From the NCBI GenBank assembly GCA_003561595.1, contig PWWF01000165.1:1-10361 (forward strand): a DNA stretch of 10,361 nt, in the 5' to 3' direction. The DNA comes from Paracoccaceae bacterium. GTDB lineage: Bacteria > Pseudomonadota > Alphaproteobacteria > Rhodobacterales > Rhodobacteraceae. The position numbers and the translations under genes were made by a program. Of this stretch, positions 1 through 7,208 are shown piece after piece (within the stretch, counting starts at the first letter, position 1; every line of letters begins with the position of its first letter). Under the pieces are notes generated by a model. The model was not told the DNA's origin. It was given only the letters and a program-made list of their open reading frames with translations, and searched no databases.

Positions 1-917
1 TCAGCGCCTATTACCTGATCGAACCGGCTGTGGCCGCTGTCATGGGCGCGCCGGATGAAGGCGGTCGCGTCAAGCTCTGGGCCGGGTTCAACCTGCCGCT
101 ACTGCTGTCGTTGATCACCTTTGGTCTGGGCTTTGTGCTGTATCAGCGCCACATGGCCTTGCGCGACTGGCTGGCGCGGACCGAGGCGCGCGTGGCCGAC
201 CTCGACGCGGGCTGGGACCGGCTGCTGGAGCATTTCGTGACCTATACCAAGGCCCAGACCCGGCTGATCCAGACCGGCGTTCTGCGCCAGTACATGTTCG
301 CGACCTTTGCCGTCTTTGCCGCGACCGTTCTGGTCACGCTGATCGCGCGCGATGTGGGCGGGGTCACGCTGCAATTCGCGGGGCTGAGCTTCATGGAATG
401 GGGCGTCGCGCTCCTCATTGTTGCTGGTACGGTGCTGGTTGTTCTGACCTCGTCGCGGATTGTGGGGCTGGTGGCGTTGGGGGTCGTGGGGATCGGGGTT
501 GCGCTGATCTTCATCATGTTCTCGGCGCCGGATGTCGCGATCACGCAGCTTCTGGTCGAATTGCTGGTGGTGGTGCTGCTGGCGCTGGCCTTCCTGAAAA
601 TGCCCAATCTCGACCCGTCGGGCAGCCAGAGCCACAGCTTTCCCAACGCGGTGCTGGCGGTCACGGTGGGCGTGGTGACGACGATTGTCGTCCTGCTGGT
701 TGTCGATCAGCCCTTTGACCGCCGCCTGACCGACTTCTTCGAGGCCGCAAGCTGGACCGAAGCCTTTGGCCGCAACATCGTCAACGTGATCCTGGTGGAC
801 TTCCGCACGCTTGACACATTCGGCGAGATCGCCGTGGTCGCGGTGGCCGCGCTTGGGGCCTTTGCGCTGCTCAAGGGGTTTGCGCGGGCGCGTGACGCGA
901 AAGGAGGCGACAAATGA
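1..917 (+). CDS. mrpA: Mrp-type cation/proton antiporter subunit A, C-terminal part
   Basis: Only the last 304 residues are visible; the frame is open from base 3, so the gene begins upstream of the window. MrpA is the large NuoL-like membrane subunit of the Mrp (Pha/Mnh) antiporter, which exports Na+ or K+ in exchange for protons. The visible part begins after the antiporter core. It has a membrane segment near bases 90-145, a charged loop, more membrane helices, then a stretch at about bases 450-600 with SAPDVAITQLLVE resembling the MbhD (NuoJ-like) domain. A final stretch at about 640-905 with NVILVDFRTLDTFGE resembles the MbhE domain at the end of MrpA. The TGA overlaps the mrpB ATG by 4 nt, implying coupled translation. 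Some relatives fuse subunits A and B; here B is a separate gene. Family assignment is secure; start and N-terminal domains cannot be seen. Confidence 0.93.
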   Translation, partial: SAYYLIEPAVAAVMGAPDEGGRVKLWAGFNLPLLLSLITFGLGFVLYQRHMALRDWLARTEARVADLDAGWDRLLEHFVTYTKAQTRLIQTGVLRQYMFATFAVFAATVLVTLIARDVGGVTLQFAGLSFMEWGVALLIVAGTVLVVLTSSRIVGLVALGVVGIGVALIFIMFSAPDVAITQLLVELLVVVLLALAFLKMPNLDPSGSQSHSFPNAVLAVTVGVVTTIVVLLVVDQPFDRRLTDFFEAASWTEAFGRNIVNVILVDFRTLDTFGEIAVVAVAALGAFALLKGFARARDAKGGDK

Positions 918-1336
918 ATTCCGTCATCTTCACCGCCGCCGCGCGGCTGCTGGTCGCGCTGATGTTTGTCTTTTCGCTGTTCATGCTGCTGCGCGGTCAC
1001 CATCTGCCGGGCGGCGGCTTTATCGGCGGGCTGATCGGGGCGGTGTCCTTCATCGTCTATTCGCTGGCCTGCGGCCCGGCCGAGGCCCGCAAGGCGCTGC
1101 GCGTCAGCCCCGAGGTGATCGCCATGCTGGGTCTGGGCATCGCGCTGCTGGCGGGGATGTTCGCATTCTTCATGGGCGATCCGCTGTTCACCGGTCAGTG
1201 GTACTGGGTTGGCGGCGACAGCTATGAAACCTCTGTCTTTTCGATCAACACGGTGCTGGTCTTTGATGTCGGCGTCTATCTGGTTGTGCTGGGGGGCATC
1301 CTGTCGTTGGCCTACGCATTCGAGGAGGAAACCTGA
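914..1336 (+). CDS. mrpB: Mrp-type cation/proton antiporter subunit B
   Basis: This 140-residue integral membrane protein has the usual length and signatures of MrpB/MnhB: PGGGFIGG at residues 32-39 after the first helix, and FDVGVYLV at 117-124 in the last helix. About four hydrophobic segments are visible. MrpB is an essential small subunit of the Mrp complex in the cytoplasmic membrane; in the known complex it packs beside the C-terminal part of MrpA. The ATG lies inside the ATGA shared with mrpA. It is preceded by a strong Shine-Dalgarno (GGAGG, 6 nt upstream), so it can initiate independently as well as by coupling. Two nucleotides separate its stop from mrpC. Confidence 0.95.
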   Translation: MNSVIFTAAARLLVALMFVFSLFMLLRGHHLPGGGFIGGLIGAVSFIVYSLACGPAEARKALRVSPEVIAMLGLGIALLAGMFAFFMGDPLFTGQWYWVGGDSYETSVFSINTVLVFDVGVYLVVLGGILSLAYAFEEET

Positions 1337-1338
1337 TC

Positions 1339-1700
1339 ATGGAAGCCCTGACCGCGATCGTGATTGGTGCGCTGACCGCTGCGGCGGTCTATCTGATGCT
1401 CGCGCGCAATTTCATGCGCTTTCTGTTCGGGCTGGTGCTGCTGTCGAATGCCGCCAACCTGACGATCTTTGCCTCTGGCCGCATGACCAAGGGCGCGCCC
1501 GCGCTGGTGCCTTATGGCGAGGATGCGCCGCTGGGCGTGGTGGGCAATGCCCTGCCGCAGGCGCTGGTGCTGACGGCCATCGTCATCGGCTTTGGCCTGC
1601 TGGCGTTCACGCTTGCTCTGGCCTTTGAAGCGTATCGCCGCCTGCGCAGCGTGGATACCGATGAAATGCGCTATGCCGAACCCAAGGAGGAAGCAACGAA

Positions 1701-1704
<4 letters not shown>
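1339..1704 (+). CDS. mrpC: Mrp-type cation/proton antiporter subunit C (NuoK-like)
   Basis: This 121-residue protein matches MrpC/MnhC, the homologue of complex I subunit NuoK. It has three hydrophobic helices, at about residues 2-22, 28-46 and 73-98. The family signature LPQALVLTAIVIG is at 72-84. The tail after residue 99 is charged and hydrophilic, and a little longer than in compact homologues. The start follows GGAGG about 10 nt upstream and a 2-nt gap from mrpB, the only junction in this operon without an overlap. Its stop overlaps the mrpD ATG by 4 nt. MrpC works as part of the membrane arm that couples proton flow to cation export. Confidence 0.95.
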
Positions 1705-3196
<1,492 letters not shown>

Positions 3197-3200
<4 letters not shown>

Positions 3201-3676
3201 ACGGACTGGTCATCAACCTGTTTCTGGCCTTTGCCTGGGCCGCGATGACGGGCGATTTCAGCTTTGCCTCGCTTGCGACCGGTGCGGTGCTGGGCTTTTT
3301 CGCGCTGTGGCTGTCGCAGCCGCTGACGGGCATTGACGGGCTGTATTTCAAGCGGTTCTACCGCACGGTCTATCTGGCGCTGTTCTTCCTGTGGGAATTG
3401 CTGCTGTCCTCAATCGCCGTGGCCTGGGATGTCATCCGCCCCGTGCCGCAGAACAAACCCGAGCTGATCGAGATTCCGCTGACGGTGAAATCGGATTTCG
3501 AGATCCTGCTTCTGACCAATCTGATCTCGCTGACGCCCGGCACGCTGAGTGTCGATGTGACCGAGGACCGCGAGACGCTGATCGTCCACGCCATGTTCGC
3601 CGATGACGCCGAGGCGATCCGCAGCGACATCAAGGACGGGTTCGAGCGCCTGATCATGGGGGTATTCGAGAAATGA
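3197..3676 (+). CDS. mrpE: Mrp-type cation/proton antiporter subunit E
   Basis: This 159-residue protein matches MrpE/MnhE. Two or three N-terminal hydrophobic segments (about residues 3-40 and 56-80) are followed by a cytoplasmic domain. That domain has the family signature LTNLISLTPGTLSVDV at 106-121 and a typical VHAMF segment after it. MrpE has no complex I counterpart; in characterised systems it is needed for stable assembly or full activity of the antiporter. The ribosome binding site is weak (a G-run before the ATG), and the ATG lies in a 4-nt overlap with mrpD, so initiation probably depends on translation of mrpD. It overlaps mrpF by 4 nt at the other end. Confidence 0.95.
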
Positions 3677-4002
3677 CTTCCGCTGGCTTTCTTGCCGGGG
3701 CCGTGCAGGTCTCTTTGTTGCTGATCCTGTTAGGGCTCGCCGTGGCCGTGATCCGGCTGGCCAAAGGCCCCTCGCTGGCCGACCGGGTCGTGGCGCTCGA
3801 CATGATGACGGTCACCATCATCTCGTTCTGCGGGGTCTATGCCGTCTTCATGGAGGAACCCTCTTTCCTCGATGTGGCCATCGTGCTGGCGCTGGTGGGC
3901 TTTCTGGCCACTGTCGCGCTGGCCCGCTACGCCGAAAAGCGGCTGGAGCGTGAAGGCGAGGATCACGACACGGCCAAGGACGCGGAGACGACACATGAGT
4001 GA
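3673..4002 (+). CDS. mrpF: Mrp-type cation/proton antiporter subunit F
   Basis: This 109-residue protein is a three-helix membrane subunit of the MrpF/PhaF family. The hallmark KGPSLADRVVALD is at residues 31-43, with conserved Asp37 and Asp43 after the first helix. The remaining two helices cover about residues 44-84. The last 20 residues are highly charged and polar (many Glu, Asp, His and Lys), ending in the 8-nt overlap with mrpG. In the known Mrp complex the small subunits F and G sit beside MrpE and help form the cation path. The start is in an ATGA overlap with mrpE and has only a weak Shine-Dalgarno, consistent with coupled translation. Confidence 0.95.
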   Translation: MTSAGFLAGAVQVSLLLILLGLAVAVIRLAKGPSLADRVVALDMMTVTIISFCGVYAVFMEEPSFLDVAIVLALVGFLATVALARYAEKRLEREGEDHDTAKDAETTHE

Positions 4003-4300
4003 TGTTCTGGTTGGTCTGTTCCTGATCGCGGGCGCGGCCTTTGTCCTGATCGCGGCCATCGGGATCGTGCGCCTGCCCGATCTGCTGACGCGGATGCATG
4101 CCTCGACCAAGGCAGGGACCTTGGGCGCATTGCTGGTGCTGGTGGGGCTGGCATTGTTTGAAGGGTCCGGCGAGGTTGTCAGCAAGGTGGTCGCAACCAT
4201 CCTGTTCCTGCTGCTGACAGCCCCCATCGCCGCGCATATGATCGGACGCGCGCATGCCCGGCTGATGAAGACGCTGAAGGATGGCAAGGTAAAGGACTGA
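3995..4300 (+). CDS. mrpG: Mrp-type cation/proton antiporter subunit G
   Basis: I chose the ATG at 3995, giving 101 residues, because the conserved family sequence starts right after it and GGAG lies 7 nt upstream. The frame stays open further upstream, but that part is the shadow of mrpF. Signatures of MrpG/PhaG are GIVRLPDLLTRMHA at residues 23-36 and LTAPIAAHMIGRA at 74-86, within three membrane helices. It is the last gene of the antiporter operon. It overlaps mrpF by 8 nt and converges on trmD with only 4 bp between stop codons. Its final codons form one arm of an inverted repeat shared with trmD, so the C-terminus reads D-G-K-V-K-D. Confidence 0.95.
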   Translation: MSDVLVGLFLIAGAAFVLIAAIGIVRLPDLLTRMHASTKAGTLGALLVLVGLALFEGSGEVVSKVVATILFLLLTAPIAAHMIGRAHARLMKTLKDGKVKD

Positions 4301-4322
4301 CCGCCTAGTCCGTCGCCTTGCC
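4283..4322. terminator. Palindrome spanning the mrpG and trmD stop codons
   Basis: GGCAAGG at 4283-4289 pairs with CCTTGCC at 4316-4322, and GGACT at 4294-4298 pairs with AGTCC at 4307-4311. A 4x4 internal loop separates the two stems and the apical loop is 8 nt. The hairpin covers both stop codons of the convergent genes, so it can form in transcripts from either strand. There is no U-tract, so a classical intrinsic terminator is not shown. Roles as a bidirectional terminator, a Rho-assisted stop or a 3'-end protector are inference; the base pairing is directly visible. Confidence 0.5.
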
Positions 4323-5096
4323 TTGGCGGGCCGCCCACAGATCCGGGCGGCGCGCGCGGGTCAGGGCCTCGGCCTGCTCCTTCCGCCAGCGCGCAATCTC
4401 GGCATGGTTGCCCGACATCAGGACCGGCGGGATGGCATGGCCCTCCCACTCGGCGGGGCGCGTGTATTGCGGGTGTTCCAGGAGGCCGGTCGAAAAGCTC
4501 TCCTCCTCGACCGAGGCGGCGTTGCCCAGCACATCGGGCAGCAGGCGCACAGTCGCGTCGATCATGGCCTGCGCGGCAATCTCGCCACCGGTCAGGACGA
4601 AATCGCCCAGGCTGACCTCTTGCAGGCCGAAATGGTCGATCACGCGCTGATCCACACCTTCGAACCGACCGCAGATCATCACCACACCGGGGCCCGCCGC
4701 CCAGTCGCGCGCCATGGCTTGCGTAAAGGGTCGCCCCCGCGGGCTGAGGCAGACCAGCGGCCAGCCCCCTGCCCCGCGCTGCGCCACGCTGATCGCGCGG
4801 CCCAGCACATCGGCGCGCAGCACCATGCCCGCGCCGCCCCCGGCCGGGGTGTCATCGACATTGCGATGCTTGCCCAGGCCAAAGGGGCGCAGGTCAATCG
4901 CCTCCAGCCCCCACAAACCGTCCCTGAGCGCACGACCCGTCAGCGAATGGCCCAGCACACCGGGAAACGCCTCGGGCACCAGCGTGATGACCCGTGCCTG
5001 CCAGGCCCGCGCGGAGGCCTTGGGCGCCTCGATATCGCGCGGGGCGAGCGAGGGCGCGATGGACAGCCGCCCGGCAGACCGGCGCGGGGCACTCAT
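4305..5096 (-). CDS. trmD: tRNA (guanine37-N1)-methyltransferase
   Basis: TrmD transfers methyl from S-adenosylmethionine to N1 of G37, next to the anticodon, preventing +1 frameshifts. The 263-residue product has the SPOUT-fold landmarks [15 protein letters not shown] (77-91), LSPRGR (117-122), [12 protein letters not shown] (142-153), [10 protein letters not shown] (163-172) with the following knot, and PQYTRP (209-214). Arg184 aligns with E. coli Arg154. At the position of the catalytic Asp169 of E. coli this protein has Glu199 (S-V-E-E-E-S-F). About 30 extra N-terminal residues precede [13 protein letters not shown], an extension I recall from Rhodobacterales homologues. The ATG overlaps the rimM stop by 4 nt and there is no in-frame Met before residue 91, so the long start is favoured. 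The expected next gene, rplS, is absent. Confidence 0.96.
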   Translation of the reverse strand: MSAPRRSAGRLSIAPSLAPRDIEAPKASARAWQARVITLVPEAFPGVLGHSLTGRALRDGLWGLEAIDLRPFGLGKHRNVDDTPAGGGAGMVLRADVLGRAISVAQRGAGGWPLVCLSPRGRPFTQAMARDWAAGPGVVMICGRFEGVDQRVIDHFGLQEVSLGDFVLTGGEIAAQAMIDATVRLLPDVLGNAASVEEESFSTGLLEHPQYTRPAEWEGHAIPPVLMSGNHAEIARWRKEQAEALTRARRPDLWAARQGKATD

Positions 5097-5602
5097 TCGA
5101 TCAGCCCCTCGGGCGGGTCGGCAATGATGCGCCGCGCACCCAGATCAACCGTCGGCACGATGGCGCGGGTAAAGGGCAAGAGCACCGCCCCCGCCTGCCC
5201 AGGCGTGACCAGTTCCAACAGGTCTGACGCCCCATGATTGAGCACGGCCTTGACCCGGCCCAGCGCCACGCCGCCGGTGTCGAACACCTCCAGCCCGATC
5301 AGATCGGCATGATAGAATTCGTCATCCGGCAGGGCGGGCAAACGGTCGCGATCCGCAAACAGCCGCAGCCCGCGCAGGGCTTCGGCATCCTCGCGCCTGC
5401 GCACGCCTGACAGGCGCGCGGCAAACCCCTGCGCCACCTGTGCGCCAAGCGTCACTTCAAAGCTGCGCGCCCCGTCCTCGGACCAGAGCGCGCCATCCCC
5501 CGCCAGCGCGCGCGGATCAGCGCAAAAGCTTTTCAGCCGCACCTCGCCGCGCACACCATAGGCCCCGGCAATGGCCCCGACACAGACACGCGACTGGCTC
5601 AT
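5093..5602 (-). CDS. rimM: 16S rRNA processing / ribosome maturation factor RimM
   Basis: RimM binds the 30S head and ribosomal protein S19 during small-subunit maturation. The 169-residue product has the N-terminal RimM barrel, with [21 protein letters not shown] at about 6-26. A PRC-barrel domain runs from about residue 93 ([15 protein letters not shown]) to [12 protein letters not shown] at the end. I chose the ATG at 5602 over the in-frame TTG at 5614: AGGA sits 4 nt before the ATG and homology begins just after it. Its stop overlaps trmD by 4 nt. The 79-nt spacer from rpsP holds two hairpins and a repeated motif whose last bases form this ribosome binding site, suggesting rimM is expressed below rpsP. 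Confidence 0.95.
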   Translation of the reverse strand: MSQSRVCVGAIAGAYGVRGEVRLKSFCADPRALAGDGALWSEDGARSFEVTLGAQVAQGFAARLSGVRRREDAEALRGLRLFADRDRLPALPDDEFYHADLIGLEVFDTGGVALGRVKAVLNHGASDLLELVTPGQAGAVLLPFTRAIVPTVDLGARRIIADPPEGLIE

Positions 5603-5674
5603 GTTCCTGCCCAAATACGCTCAGGGGAGTGAATTGGCCCAAAGGGCCGGAAAGGAGGCGCGAGCGCCCCCTTT
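5603..5674 (-). repeat. Composite hairpin element, copy B (rpsP-rimM spacer)
   Basis: Read on the minus strand this spacer holds a G/C-rich hairpin (5674-5651) and a second hairpin with arms GGCCC/GGGCC around a TTT loop (5648-5636). An 8-nt linker follows, then CCCCTGAGCGTATTTGGGCA (5627-5608). The same order and the same final motif occur on the opposite strand at 6417-6484. The motif runs directly into the AGGA ribosome binding site of rimM. From memory, similar GTATTTGGG-type intergenic elements are common in Rhodobacterales genomes; this could not be checked here. Confidence 0.5.
5651..5674 (-). terminator. Hairpin after rpsP, possible partial terminator
   Basis: Bases 5651-5660 (aaaggaggcg) pair with 5665-5674 across a 4-nt loop, forming a stem of nine pairs with a single A/C mismatch. 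It begins 8 nt after the rpsP stop in the direction of transcription. On the minus strand the 3' arm ends in CCTTT, giving only a very short U-run, so termination would be incomplete at best. A role in processing or in protecting the rpsP 3' end is equally possible. Confidence 0.4.
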
Positions 5675-5681
5675 GCACCGC

Positions 5682-6035
5682 TTACTCGGCAGCTGCGGCC
5701 TCGGCCTTGTCAGCCTTTTCCTTGGCGCGCTCCTGCGCTTTCTTGCCGGGCTGGGCTTTCTTCATATTGGCGCGCACGGCCTTGTCGCGCACACCGGCCG
5801 CTTCCAGAAAGCGCGCGATCCGGTCGGTGGGCTGTGCGCCCTGCGCCAGCCAGTGCTGCACGCGCTCGACATCCATTTTCACGCGGTTCTCGTCATCCTT
5901 GGGCAAGAGCGGGTTATAGGTGCCCAGCTTTTCCAGAAAGCGGCCATCGCGCGGCATGCGCGAGTCAGCAGCGACAATCGCGTAATGGGGGCGCTTCTTG
6001 GACCCACCACGGGCCAGACGGATTTTGGTTGCCAT
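5682..6035 (-). CDS. rpsP: 30S ribosomal protein S16
   Basis: This 117-residue protein is bacterial ribosomal protein S16, which binds 16S rRNA in the lower part of the 30S body and helps assembly. The family start [21 protein letters not shown] is clear, with [24 protein letters not shown] at about 22-45 and the [19 protein letters not shown] helix region at 55-73. The C-terminal tail after residue 85 is rich in Lys, Ala and Glu, as in other alphaproteobacterial S16 proteins. A strong Shine-Dalgarno (AAGGAG) stands 8 nt before the ATG, as expected for a highly translated gene. It follows chorismate mutase by 49 nt and leads rimM and trmD, the conserved S16-RimM-TrmD order. Confidence 0.97.
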   Translation of the reverse strand: MATKIRLARGGSKKRPHYAIVAADSRMPRDGRFLEKLGTYNPLLPKDDENRVKMDVERVQHWLAQGAQPTDRIARFLEAAGVRDKAVRANMKKAQPGKKAQERAKEKADKAEAAAAE

Positions 6036-6062
6036 GTCAGTTTCTCCTTTATCGATGGCGGA

Positions 6063-6080
6063 GGCGGGGCTTGGCCCGCC
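6063..6080 (-). other. Hairpin between chorismate mutase and rpsP
   Basis: GGCGGG (6063-6068) and CCCGCC (6075-6080) form a perfect 6-bp stem with a 6-nt loop, starting 4 nt after the chorismate mutase stop and ending 27 nt before the rpsP ATG. No T-run follows, so an intrinsic terminator is not supported. It could be a processing or stabilising stem that raises rpsP expression. In GC-rich DNA a 6-bp stem can also be chance. Confidence 0.25.
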
Positions 6081-6084
6081 GGAT

Positions 6085-6381
6085 CTAGCGTTGGAGTTTC
6101 TCGTGGTGACGGATCACTTCCGAGATGATGAAGTTCAGGAATTTCTTGGCGAATTCCGGGTCAAGATCGGCCTCTTTGGCCAACCATTCCAGCCGCTCTA
6201 TCTGGCGCGCCTCGCGCGCCGGATCGGACGGGGGAAGATCGTGCTGCGCCTTGAGCCTGCCCACGGCCTGCGTGTGCTTGAAACGCTCACCCAGTGTGTA
6301 GACAAGGATCGCGTCCAGCCGGTCGATACTGTCGCGATGGCTGGCCAGAACCTCGGCTGCGCGGCTGATGTCGTCAGGCAT
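6085..6381 (-). CDS. Chorismate mutase, AroQ-type, single domain
   Basis: This converts chorismate to prephenate, the branch point to phenylalanine and tyrosine. The 98-residue all-helical protein has no fused dehydratase or dehydrogenase domain. Compared by eye with the E. coli chorismate mutase domain, the active-site residues line up as Arg16, Arg33, Lys44, Asp53, Arg56 and Glu57. The last helix reads [10 protein letters not shown], putting Glu88 and His92 where E. coli has Ser84 and Gln88. A strong ribosome binding site (GGAGG, 5 nt before the ATG) supports this start. It sits among translation genes with no metabolic partner nearby, an arrangement I recall from other Rhodobacterales. The AroQ fold is clear; there is no signal peptide, so it is cytoplasmic. 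Confidence 0.92.
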   Translation of the reverse strand: MPDDISRAAEVLASHRDSIDRLDAILVYTLGERFKHTQAVGRLKAQHDLPPSDPAREARQIERLEWLAKEADLDPEFAKKFLNFIISEVIRHHEKLQR

Positions 6382-6416
6382 ATACGCCTCCGGTCTGCAT
6401 GGGGGCGGCGTCGCAA

Positions 6417-6484
6417 GGGGGGCTGTCTGCCCCCCACCGGCCCTGCAGGCCGGTCCCCCCCGAGAGTATTTGGGGCAAGATGAA
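6417..6484 (+). repeat. Composite hairpin element, copy A (upstream of chorismate mutase)
   Basis: Two perfect hairpins of identical geometry (7-bp stem, 5-nt loop) abut with no gap: arms GGGGGGC/GCCCCCC at 6417-6435 and ACCGGCC/GGCCGGT at 6436-6454. They are followed by a C7 run and GAGAGTATTTGGGGCAAGA, then TGAA to 6484. The order and the GAG-n-GTATTTGGG core match the element on the opposite strand at 5603-5674. Here the element points against transcription of the surrounding minus-strand genes, so it is not simply their terminator. It fills most of the 108-nt gap between the small ORF and chorismate mutase. Confidence 0.55.
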
Positions 6485-6489
6485 ATGGA

Positions 6490-6681
6490 TCATGACTGTC
6501 CCCCCGGTTGCGGCCCATGGCGCCAGACAGTGACAGGTGCCGGGTCCCATGCTGCGATGCGCGCTTGCGCGGCCGTGTTGGCACGGTCGATATAGCAGGC
6601 GAACACGTTCAGATCAGCGGGCAGCGCCGCCGGGACACCCCTCGGTGGCATGGTGTTGGGGCGGAGCGTGGGGCGGCTCAT
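6490..6681 (-). CDS. Small hypothetical protein, 63 residues
   Basis: I do not recognise this protein. The frame stays open further upstream, but I prefer the ATG at 6681 because it overlaps the acetyltransferase TGA by 4 nt (ATGA). The same junction joins ffh to the acetyltransferase and rimM to trmD. AGGG lies 8 nt upstream. The product is rich in Pro, Ala and Arg, has no membrane segment or signal peptide, and contains the central stretch PADLNVFACYIDRANTAAQA. Its C-terminus ends PQPGGQS. Co-transcription with ffh and the acetyltransferase is likely. It could instead be a chance frame in GC-rich DNA; the coupled start is the main argument for a real gene. Confidence 0.5.
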   Translation of the reverse strand: MSRPTLRPNTMPPRGVPAALPADLNVFACYIDRANTAAQARIAAWDPAPVTVWRHGPQPGGQS

Positions 6682-7208
6682 GCCGCGCCCTGCGACGCAG
6701 AGGGATGGCGCCAGATCTGCATCGGCCACTCGATCAATATGCCGTCACGCTCGAAACGCGCACCGAGCTTGCGGGCCAGGGCGCGCGAGCGGGTATTGGC
6801 TGGATCGATATGCGAGATTACGCGGTCAAGCCCCTGATGCCGTGCGGCATACGCGCGCGCGGCCAGCGCCCCCTCATAGGCCAGCCCCTGCCCTTCATGG
6901 CCCTCATAGATATGCCAGCCAAGCTCGGGCTCGGACCAGCCGTCATTATAGATCATGCCGATCCGCCCGGCCGTGGCACCGGAAGCGCGACGCTCCAGCA
7001 TCCACATGCCGAAACCGCGCAGCGCCCAATGGCCGAAAGTGGCCAGAAACGCGCCCCAGCTGCGAAAGCGCGGGTAAGGGCCGCCGACGAAATGCGACCG
7101 CTCCGAGGCGGCGAAGGCAGCGAATGCCTCGAAATCGCGCTCTTGCGGGCCGCGCAGGATCAGGCGCTCGGTCTCGATGAGCGGGATGGAGAGGGCGAGC
7201 GCGCTCAT
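6678..7208 (-). CDS. GNAT-family N-acetyltransferase (RimJ/RimL-like)
   Basis: This 176-residue protein has the layout of the Acetyltransf_3 (RimJ/RimL-like) group. ETERLILRGPQERDFEAF at 12-29 is the typical first strand and helix. ELGWHIYEGHEGQGLAYEG at 95-113 includes the acetyl-CoA loop HEGQGLA, and DPANTRSRALARKLGARF at 135-152 is the typical C-terminal motif. The donor is acetyl-CoA; the acceptor cannot be read from sequence, and could be a protein N-terminus, an amino acid or a small amine. It begins inside the ffh stop (ATGA) with only a weak A/G-rich Shine-Dalgarno, so its translation is probably coupled to ffh. The family is secure; the substrate is unknown. Confidence 0.88.
   Translation of the reverse strand: MSALALSIPLIETERLILRGPQERDFEAFAAFAASERSHFVGGPYPRFRSWGAFLATFGHWALRGFGMWMLERRASGATAGRIGMIYNDGWSEPELGWHIYEGHEGQGLAYEGALAARAYAARHQGLDRVISHIDPANTRSRALARKLGARFERDGILIEWPMQIWRHPSASQGAA

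Noticed and set aside
4323..5237. Plus-strand open frame of 304 codons opposite trmD.
   Set aside because: trmD is unmistakable on the minus strand; the antisense frame has no known motif and extends into rimM.
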